DNA from: Schistosoma haematobium
Taxonomy: Eukaryota; Platyhelminthes; Trematoda; Strigeidida; Schistosomatidae
Length of the DNA: 64,000 nucleotides
Reading direction: 5' to 3'
NCBI RefSeq assembly: GCF_000699445.3
Contig: NC_067196.1
Span: 2,046,001-2,110,000 of the forward strand
Translations under genes and position numbers: made by a program
Shown here: positions 56,895-64,000 of the stretch, in pieces
How the letters are laid out: every line of letters begins with the position of its first letter
Position numbering within the stretch: position 1 is the first letter of the stretch
Notes under the pieces: generated by a model
What the model saw: the letters and a program-made list of their open reading frames with translations, nothing else
The model's database searches: none
What the model was told of the DNA's origin: nothing

Positions 56895-57270
56895 GCCTTC
56901 AAATACCCTGGTACGGCGGAGAGTCATCTCTCCCTTTTCAAATACTCTCACATGACCACATGCATACATCCACTACCAGTGAAATCCTACTCACTGCTTT
57001 CTCGCACCAAGTATGTTGTTCACGAAAGCGCGAGGATGAAAAACGAATATCCGGCGCTTTAACCGAGTTGATGGATATGGAAGATTCACTTAGAGTAATT
57101 GGAAAACCAACAGTACACATGGGCTCCGTTTGTGGCTCCCTAAGAAAACTGCCTGCTTCGGTTTGGGTACCCGTACACTATCATAGCCCACACACAAATC
57201 AATTGACTTGTGCGGCGCATATGTATTCGGTGCCTCTTTATACCAATATTTATATGTTCAAACAGATGAA
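56895..57270 (+). mobile_element. C-repeat with ~130-bp internal deletion
   Basis: CAAATACCCTGGTACGGCG head; the deletion lies between ACATGGGCTCCG and TTTGTGGCTCCC; hairpin CACAAATC/GACTTGTG retained. Confidence 0.75.
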
Positions 57271-57554
57271 TAATTGACAAACAAAGTGAACAACCCCAAA
57301 AATTTATTTCATTGTCTTTATGGTAGATTCAAATGTGTTTAGTCAACATTAATATAATTAAATGTACAAAAGTAGTTGAATAGTATGTACTACGAGAAAC
57401 AGTTCAATATTAAAAAATACAGTCAGAGAATATCCTTTCAATTAGTTCTCACATTTAAACGAAAATTACAGTGTGATCACTGTCGCTTTCTCTACTGAAC
57501 CATATCTCATAACGTCTAAAACCACTAAGTTAAAGTACCTCTCAGATTGCAAGC
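57271..57554. other. Intron sequence, no recognised repeat
   Basis: Nothing recognised. Confidence 0.5.
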
Positions 57555-57790
57555 AGTAGGTCGTGATAGACTGACAGATGCCAGCCTCACACAGCTTTCA
57601 TTCGTACCCTAGTATTATGCTATGAGCTGACCACTTCTCAGCTTTAATCAACCAGTCCTCCACGTCGGCAAATAAAGCATGGCATGGGAGTTTTTCAGCC
57701 AATGTAGATCAGTTGAACCATCACAATAGGCAAGCTGGAATACCACGATCAAGACATTACGTTCTGTCATAAAAATCGGCAATACGTATC
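57555..57790. repeat. H-repeat relic
   Basis: CAATAGGCAAGCTGGAATACC and nearby words resemble the end of the long H copy. Confidence 0.4.
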
Positions 57791-58084
57791 CGCAACCTCA
57801 CATGAAAGTGATCAATGATTTTTTTATGATGGTCAAGCTGTATCGTAGATTGGCAAAAGTTAGGAATATGATATAAGTACCTCATGTTTTTGCTTAGGAA
57901 CTTAAAGCTTGTAAGCTTTGTGTTGCTTTGGGTCATGGGTATTCATTGCCGAAGAGATTTTTCCAAAATAAGATATAGGATGTTCGTCTTCCAGCTAAGT
58001 TCGATCCCGAACAGAAATACTAATTTATTTCAATTAGTCGCCATACTTAATTTCACATTTTATGGAACCAACAGTTTTTCAATA

Positions 58085-58400
58085 CTTGAGATCATGAGTC
58101 GATTGGAGGTAGACCACCATGGAAAACCTGGAAGCACTGGATGGCCGTTTTGTCCTATTGTGGAACTCCTCAACAGTGCGCATTCACGATCCCGCCCCCT
58201 GTGAGATTCGAACCCGAAATCTATCGGTCTCGCACGCAAGCGCTTAACCTCTAGACCACTGAGCCGGCATCCAACGGTGTTAATGTCTAACTTCAACTAA
58301 TCCACGAAATTAAGCGGCACATCCACCTTTGTCTACAATGAGTGACTCGACTGAACTCCACTGGTCACTGCTCATGACTTGTGATCTCAACTATTGAAAT
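58085..58400 (-). mobile_element. HH-SINE copy
   Basis: Inverted full-length copy; box B complement GAGATTCGAACCC (58203); the ribozyme has core changes (TTGAGGA; CAAAAC). Confidence 0.8.
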
Positions 58401-58784
58401 TACTATAATATGCACAAAAATCCCTTCTGATATTAACAGACATGTTTGCTGTAAAATTGGATTGGTAGTTTCAGAACTTCGTAGTTATTTATTTATACAC
58501 TCTATTCACTTATTTCTGCTTATTGAATAAAATGGAAATGATTTTATTATTATTAATGCGATCTTGCTGTACGAAATGGTACCATCACTAATCATCTCAC
58601 GTAGTTTTAACTTGTAAATTTCCGAATTAGCATAATTATCCTTACATCTCACCAAATTATTATCAACTACCAGCACTCCCATATCATTATGATTAATACT
58701 ACTCAATTATCAATGCTTATTGTTGAACTTCACAAACTATTAGTGCCATGTACAACAAATACGTGCATACACCATAGATCAGTC
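58401..58784. other. Intron sequence, no recognised repeat
   Basis: Nothing recognised. Confidence 0.5.
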
Positions 58785-58860
58785 AGTCAGCAACAACATA
58801 GAACTTCATATGTATGTATATACATCAGTTCAAGTTGCCATACCACATTAGCACAAAGAT
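58785..58860 (-). mobile_element. RTE-D 3' tail scrap
   Basis: CAGTCAGTCAGCAACAACATA start, then CAAGTTGCCATACCACATTA. Confidence 0.6.
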
Positions 58861-58932
58861 ACAATTGTCGATTCAAATCTTATAAATTCTCATATTTCTC
58901 TTTGAAAATTAAATAAAAATAGTAACTACCCG

Positions 58933-59442
58933 TATTATAACTTTTAATCTGTGTACCCTGTTAATATATAACGTAATGATACCGCCAATCAGAGAACAGT
59001 GAATTATCGACTGGACTAATGATGCATAAAACTTGTACGAGCAGTCTACAGTCCTTATCGATCCTGCTTCCCGCCTAACCTAGGCCAGTTAAATCCGGAA
59101 CACCAATCTCAGCCTCTGCAATATGAATCGTTTATTTCAAGCATACTGAGTATATATACACCAAACAAACAAACCGCAACGTACCAGAAAATAGAAAACA
59201 ACATTTGTACAAGATCTGACCAAAAGTGGCTGTGAATAAGGGAGGTAGTAATCGATAGACAGGGGCATAACTCAAGAATGGTAAATCATATAATCATTGG
59301 TCAAAATAAAGCTTATGATAAGAGAGACATGAATATGAATAGTTTAATTGTTTAACAATTATACGATAAGAATATACGTATAGTATTAGTCCAGAAATAG
59401 ATTCCACCAGTTACCATTCATTATTCTTGTCGGGACCTAGCA
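58933..59442 (+). mobile_element. Solo LTR (LTR1, 510 bp)
   Basis: TATTATAAC start (TG to TA change) and GGGACCTAGCA end. Flanks ACCCG (58928-58932) and ACTCG (59443-59447) differ by one base. Older than the 46803 copy. Confidence 0.8.
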
Positions 59443-59634
59443 ACTCGTAAAATTTTACCATTCTTTATATAATTAGATTCATTTAATTATTCTAATATTG
59501 ATATTCTATTTTGTTTTTATTGTATACATGATTACAATTTCCAATCGTTTATTGATTTTTAATATATTGATTTTATGATGATGATGATGATGATCATTAT
59601 TTGTATTGCACTTGTCCTTTTTATTTCTGTTTAG

Positions 59635-59690
59635 CTCGTCATGCACTGATCAAATCATTAGAAAGTATTGCATTGAATAAAGAAAGCTAA
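59635..59690 (+). CDS. BUB1B: BUBR1/Mad3-like terminal exon
   Basis: Completes a Thr codon and encodes RHALIKSLESIALNKES, then TAA at 59688-59690. The acceptor is ATTTCTGTTTAG after a T-rich tract. The phase fits the preceding donor. The stop means the protein ends about 100 residues after the GLEBS-like motif with no kinase. A short exon is inherently weaker evidence, but the alternative, reading through the previous donor, gives SELISYYHYLVV and a stop, which is equally kinase-less. Confidence 0.75.
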
Positions 59691-59833
59691 AATTGTACTA
59701 TACTATATATATATATGATATAGAGATTCAAGTAAAAACATATTCCTTTACATTTTGTTCTGTTTATTTGTTGTTTATTCTCATTGTTTCATTTATGATA
59801 CAATTCAACTGGAGACTGTTGCTTCTTCAGTTG

Positions 59834-59852
59834 ATTAAAATGTAGCATTAAA
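59834..59852 (+). terminator. Candidate polyadenylation signals (ATTAAA, two)
   Basis: ATTAAA at 59834-59839 and 59847-59852, about 145-160 bp after the stop codon. No AATAAA lies nearer, except one inside the final codons. Confidence 0.35.
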
Positions 59853-59947
59853 TAATAAGTCTCATATTATATAGATTCATCATCATTAAACTAGTCAACA
59901 TTAATATCAGAAGGAGTTTGTTGAGATTTTAGAAATTTTCACAGATT

Positions 59948-60262
59948 GAAATCATAAGTCAGTTGAAGCTAGACCACCATTGAATACGTGGAAGCACTGG
60001 ACGGCCGTTTCGTCTTAGTGTGGGACTCCTCAGCAGTGCGCATCCACGGTCCCACACCCCGCGGGATTCGAACCCAGGACCTACTGGTTTCGCGCGCGAG
60101 CATTTAACCATTAGACCACTGAGCCGGCATCTAACGGTGTTAATGTCTAACTTCAATCAATCCACGAAGTTGCGCCACCATATACCATTATCTTCAGTGA
60201 GCTGATATCTCACAACAGACCCGGTTGTACTCCACTGGTAACGGCTTCCCACTAGAACTCCA
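59948..60262 (-). mobile_element. HH-SINE, well-preserved full copy
   Basis: On the minus strand: 5' part, tRNA-like body with box A-like GTGGTCTAATGGTTA (60105-60119) and box B GGTTCGAATCC (60064-60074), then a hammerhead (GCACTG, CTGAGGA, GAAA, ACGGCCGT) and the 3' end. Stem II has three good pairs. Confidence 0.85.
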
Positions 60263-60269
60263 GGATGCG

Positions 60270-60365
60270 CACTGCTGAGGAGTCCCATACTAGGACGAAA
60301 CGGCCGTCCAGTGCTTCCAGGTTTTCAATGGTGGTCTAGCTTCAACTGACTCATGATTTCAATCT
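60270..60365 (+). mobile_element. HH-SINE ribozyme and 3' end, head-to-head with the previous copy
   Basis: Starts exactly at the ribozyme's stem I (GATGCGCACTG) and runs to the normal 3' end. Confidence 0.85.
60272..60322 (+). ncRNA. Intact type-I hammerhead ribozyme (HH-SINE)
   Basis: Stem I GCACUG/CAGUGC (6 bp, extended by GGA/UCC past a small internal loop); CUGAGGA core (CUGANGA); stem II GUCC/GGAC with loop CAUACUA; GAAA; palindromic stem III ACGGCCGU; cleavage base C in GUC. Every conserved core base is present. Confidence 0.85.
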
Positions 60366-60514
60366 GTGAAAATTATTATTATTGTTGTGAAATACGGGAA
60401 CATTTCTGATATTCATAAATCTTCATTCTGAACTTTTTCTAAATAAGCGATTTGCATTTAGTTCATTCATGGCAAATTCTTCAACTTTACTGAGTTCGAA
60501 TGCTGTGATCGAGA

Positions 60515-60725
60515 TGCGTTAATGCGAATTGCTGAGGAGTCCCATAATAGAACGAAACAATCGTCCAGTGCTTACAGATTTTTAAAAGTGATCTAATATC
60601 AATCAGTTCATGATCTCAATCAAAAACTTAATAATCTCTACAACTCTATACTGATAGTTTTAATTGACTTATGAATTCAACTATAAATTTACCAGAATCT
60701 CCATAAAACCCCCCTTCTGATAATC
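60515..60725 (+). mobile_element. HH-SINE with two successive 3' ends
   Basis: Ribozyme part (GCTGAGGAGTCCCATAAT, GAACGAAACAATCG), subfamily-1 3' end (AATCAGTTCATGATCTCAAT) to about 60655, then a subfamily-2 3' end (TTTTAATTGACTTATGAATT) to about 60722. Confidence 0.7.
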
Positions 60726-60899
60726 TCATGAAAATATTAGCATATTTTTTTTCATTTTACTATCATTGTTTAGAGTTGCACTGAAATGCTTATCAACCAT
60801 ATTTATGTTACTTAGAGGTTTTGAACTATTCATCTGATTTAATTGATCCTGTCAATTTAGGCATACAATTCTTCAAGAATAGGAATTATTGATGACTAT

Positions 60900-62130
60900 A
60901 TTATTGGCAAACTCTGCCTGTAGCTTTCGTAAAGCTACTGCCAGTCCCAAGTGGGGTGAAGGAGGAGGGTTGGGCATGGGGTTGGCAACTCTATCTTATA
61001 GAAAACAAACTTGCTAATAAAAACATTAATCAGAACAAGCGATTTCAACTCTGCCATAGGAGTTGAAGGAAGAATTATGACGCCTCATGGTGAAAGTCGT
61101 AATTCTTCGGAAGTCACGAGATCGATGCCCCTTCTAACAATCAGAGCAACGATTTTATAGGCACACAGAACTTCCGGACAATGTGGGAGACCGAGAGGAC
61201 TAGTAAAATAGCAACAGAAATGAGGAGATACAACTTGGGGGTTCTCGGGATCAGTAAAACCCATTTAACCCTAGATGGACAGAAAAGGTCAAGTACGGGA
61301 GAAATGCTGATGAAATCCGATCACGAAGAGGAAAATGCTCTATACGTGAAAGTCGGAATGTGAAGCAACGGTTATGCAGATATAATGGGACGACATGGAC
61401 TAGGAGAATTCTCATTCAACAAATTGGTTATAGGCGGCAGAATATTTCCACACAAACGCATACACAAAGCTACATGGGTCTCATCGGACCACACCACGAA
61501 GAACCAAGTAGATCATACTTGCATCAGTAAGAAATTCACAAGGTCGATGGGAGACGTGAAAACCAGAAGAGCTGACATAGCTTCGAACCACCACCCGGGG
61601 GTTGCTAAGATGAAACTGAAGCTAAAGAGAGCACTTGGCAACTGAACAAGCAGCACTACATAGGTTCAATACAGCCTTCCTTCGAGATACTAACAGACTC
61701 AACGAATTCAAGATAACTGTCAACAACAGGTTCCAAGCCTCACAGGATCTACTTAAAGAAGAAACTACTATGGAGGACAACTGTAAAGGTATCAAACAAG
61801 CACTAACCTCAACGTGTCAGGGGGTTCTGAGCCGGGTCTCTATCGAATCCGTGGACAAGACAGCAATTGACAACAGCCGAACAAGGCACACCAACAAATG
61901 TAGGTCAATACAGTGTAGCAGCAGCCCTTGCATCAGTAGGCCTCAACGTATTCAAGGGAACAAGCGAGATCCTCAAATACAACACGGAGAATACCAAACC
62001 AGTCACTTGATGAGGAAGCTCTACAAGAGGTGGGATATTTCACGTATCTGAATAGCATCATCGATGAACAATGAGGATCTGATGCAGACGTAAAGGCCAA
62101 GGATTGGCAAAGTAAGGGTCGCATTCCTTT
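60900..62130 (+). mobile_element. RTE-E 5' leader and endonuclease region, internally deleted
   Basis: Leader 60905-61150 matches the 17722-18070 element. Then endonuclease-type frames: FRTMWETERTSKIATEMRRY, NLGVLGISKTHLT, GRHGLGEFSFNKL, QVDHTCISKKF and ASNHHPGVAKMKLK (a decayed SDHHxVVA motif). After the linker it jumps to SVAAALASVGLNVFKGTSEI-like connector sequence; most of the RT domain is missing. Stops and frame changes present. Confidence 0.75.
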
Positions 62131-62860
62131 TAGTAGCCCATTGATCTGACTCCATTTACATTGTACGAATGATTTTTATCACCTATTCTCGTATATCTTC
62201 ATCGACTTGAGTCGCGTTATCCAATAACGGAATTAAATAAGTCGAATAACGAGAATTGACTTGAGAATACATATATTTCGTACATGAAGCGAACGAAGCA
62301 CAGCAAAGCAAAAATGACACGTATGGAAGATGGCTGGGAAGCCAACTCCCATATACTTTATATGTAAAGTGAATGTAATAGAACAGAGCAAAATGACGCG
62401 CAGGGAAGATGGCTGGGAAGCCAACTCCATTTTTAATTAAGCGTTACTCAGTATTTATAGTCAAACAAAATAAGCTACAGACATACAATGAATCATGGGA
62501 CATGAAGTGTACACTCATATACGCTCATATAAAAAAACAATCAAGACTGACAAGCGAATAATTGACAAGGTCAAAATATGGCTCAAGTAAAATGAATAAA
62601 ATAGGATGTCCGGAAGTTAGAATAAGGTACATGGGCTTGCCATAATAACTGACACTACATCCTACAGTTGAAGAATATATGGACCGATGCATATATATGC
62701 CTGGCACTACGTTGTAGCTGACTGACTGATTGATAAGGGACTCAGAACAACTGTCAACCGATATCAAAGTCACAACTAAGGAAAGAACGAATCGAGCGAA
62801 GAAACTTCTTTTCAATTAGTTTTTCATCATGGCAGAATTTTCAATGCGAACTTCAAGACA
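62131..62860. mobile_element. Insertion splitting RTE-E, with an ~80-bp tandem duplication
   Basis: Separates the two RTE-E parts. GGAAGATGGCTGGGAAGCCA occurs at about 62323 and again at about 62402, each followed by ACTCC. An RTE-D 3' tail (CTACGTTGTAGCTGACTGAC) lies near 62690-62733. Identity unknown. Confidence 0.5.
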
Positions 62861-62864
62861 GTCC

Positions 62865-63235
62865 TACAGTACGGAGCGGAAAATTGGAGAATTACCACAA
62901 CCATCATCAAAAAGGTACAAGTATTTATAAACAATTGTTTACACGAGATACTCAATATCCGTTAAGCGGATACCATCGGCCACAACATACTATGGGAGAT
63001 AACTAGCCAGGTTACAGTTGGAGAAGAAATTAGGAAACGACGTTGGAAGTGGATAAGACAAACATTGAGGAAATCATCAAACTGCATCACGAAGCAAAAA
63101 CTAATTTGGAATCCTGAAGGGAAACGGAGAAGAGAAAAACCGAAGAACATACTGCACCGAAAATTGGGAGCAGACATGAAAAGAAAGAATAGCAACTGGA
63201 GAGGATTGCCCATGAGGGGTAACAGACGTAAGTAA
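62865..63235 (+). mobile_element. RTE-E 3' part (continuation)
   Basis: VLQYGAENWRITTTIIKKVQ-type connector, [18 protein letters not shown] and WNPEGKRRR, then a GTAA-rich end. Continues the element interrupted at 62130. Confidence 0.75.
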
Positions 63236-63359
63236 AAGTATTTCATTGGTAACCAGCTGGGATGAAAAAGCATATATTTCTAGAATTCTCTATAACGGCC
63301 GTTTACATCATACAGTTTCGCTTTTAAAGCAAAATTACGTAAATATAGACTTATCATTC

Positions 63360-63865
63360 TATATTTATTTACTTGAACACAGATATTGATACAGGGGGGC
63401 ATCAGATACACATGCGCCACACAAATCTCATTTGATTTGTGTGAGGGCAGTGATACTGCCCGGGTGCACAAACCGAAGCAGGTGGTTTTCTTAGAAGGCC
63501 ACACCTGGGGCCTTCGACCTAAAGGTCTGATCCCCAAGGCAGTGGAGCATCGTAAGGAGATGCAGTCCCATGGTAGTCGGTGACCAATAATTGGTTCACA
63601 CATCATTTCTTCCTTTAAGATCCTGAAGCTAGCCCATGTGCAACATTTGTTCTAAATCAGGGTTTACCGACTCTCCGTGTCCACCAACCCGGTTAAAGCG
63701 CCAGACATCCGCTTTTCGTCCTCTCAATTTCGTAAACAACACCCCTGCCACGAGAAAGCAATGAGTAGGACTTCCTTGGCAGAGGCTATATACGTGTGGT
63801 CATGTGAGAGCATTTCGAGAGGCAGAGTGGACTCTCCCCACTCTCAGTCGTACCAGGGCATTTAA
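63360..63865 (-). mobile_element. C-repeat, well preserved
   Basis: Inverted, near full length; perfect hairpin CACACAAATC (63418-63427) / GATTTGTGTG (63434-63443). Confidence 0.85.
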
Positions 63866-64000
63866 GGATTACACGTTCACCTAATCTGAGAATGGAACGA
63901 AGACTCTGTGACACAATGACAGATAATCTAGCTATTTCGACGCGTCCCAGTCCAGCTAACTTGAGAGAAGTTCAAATTCGGAAGAGAGAAATATATTCCA

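Larger units (their letters stand above)
19776..59690 (+). other. BUB1B: Transcription unit (5' incomplete): kinase-less BUBR1/Mad3-like gene
   Basis: Eight exons whose splice phases all agree: 19776-19920, 24232-24428, 40601-40812, 42620-42834, 48306-48445, 54255-54507, 56583-56835 and 59635-59690. Donors are GTGAGT, GTAAGT, GTAAGT, GTTAAT, GTAAGC, GTAAGT and GTGAGT; all acceptors end in AG. They encode about 490 residues. In known biology BUBR1/Mad3, with Mad2, Bub3 and Cdc20, forms the mitotic checkpoint complex that inhibits the APC/C until kinetochores attach. A stop follows soon after the Bub3-binding region, so the protein is Mad3-like in architecture. The N-terminal exon(s) are missing or unrecognised. 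The introns total about 38 kb and are filled with repeats. Confidence 0.85.

Noticed and set aside
60064..60128. tRNA gene
   Set aside because: Box A- and box B-like words are present but lie inside a dispersed SINE; no cloverleaf with proper acceptor pairing could be drawn.

Overview
This is an AT-rich flatworm nuclear sequence, most likely from a blood fluke (Schistosoma). The evidence is Smα-type and tRNA-like hammerhead retroposons, two RTE-like LINE families with 4-bp tandem tails, solo LTRs, and long repeat-filled introns separating short A/T-ending exons. No bacterial features are present. Two host genes are supported, both on the + strand; almost everything else is transposable-element debris.

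Genes. (1) A stomatin/SPFH protein occupies 48-896 without an intron. Its frame is already open at base 3, so the 5' end may lie outside the window. (2) Eight exons with matching phases (19776-59690) encode about 490 residues of a BUBR1/Mad3-like spindle-checkpoint protein: TPR-type Mad3/BUB1 homology region, KEN box, ABBA-like motif and a GLEBS-like Bub3-binding motif, then a stop with no kinase domain. Its N-terminal exon(s), which should carry KEN box 1, were not found. The introns total about 38 kb.

Repeats. HH-SINE: tRNA-like body plus a type-I hammerhead; about 16 pieces, several head-to-head. Smα-type: five degenerate pieces. C-repeat: about 0.5 kb, AAATA tail and a conserved 3' hairpin; about 17 pieces. 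RTE-D (CTGA tail) and RTE-E (TAAG tail): LINE remnants with endonuclease/RT fragments. LTR1, LTR2 and LTR3: solo LTRs, several with 5-bp target duplications. A Penelope-like C-terminal fragment and, elsewhere, a minimal Penelope-type hammerhead. A MITE with 9-bp target duplications and a telomere-like core. A foldback family whose best copy has two perfectly matching 191-bp arms, each carrying a hammerhead-like core, flanked by 12-bp target duplications.

Layout. 1-0.9 kb stomatin; 0.9-19.7 kb intergenic (possibly with undetected 5' exons) dense in C-repeat, HH-SINE, RTE-D and two solo LTRs; 19.8-59.7 kb the checkpoint gene, with its largest intron (24.4-40.6 kb) holding the MITE, the big palindrome and RTE-D copies; 59.7-64 kb inverted HH-SINE pair, a deleted RTE-E element and a C-repeat. 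The most unusual material is the cluster of self-cleaving-ribozyme retroelements of four structural kinds, above all the hammerhead-bearing foldback element.
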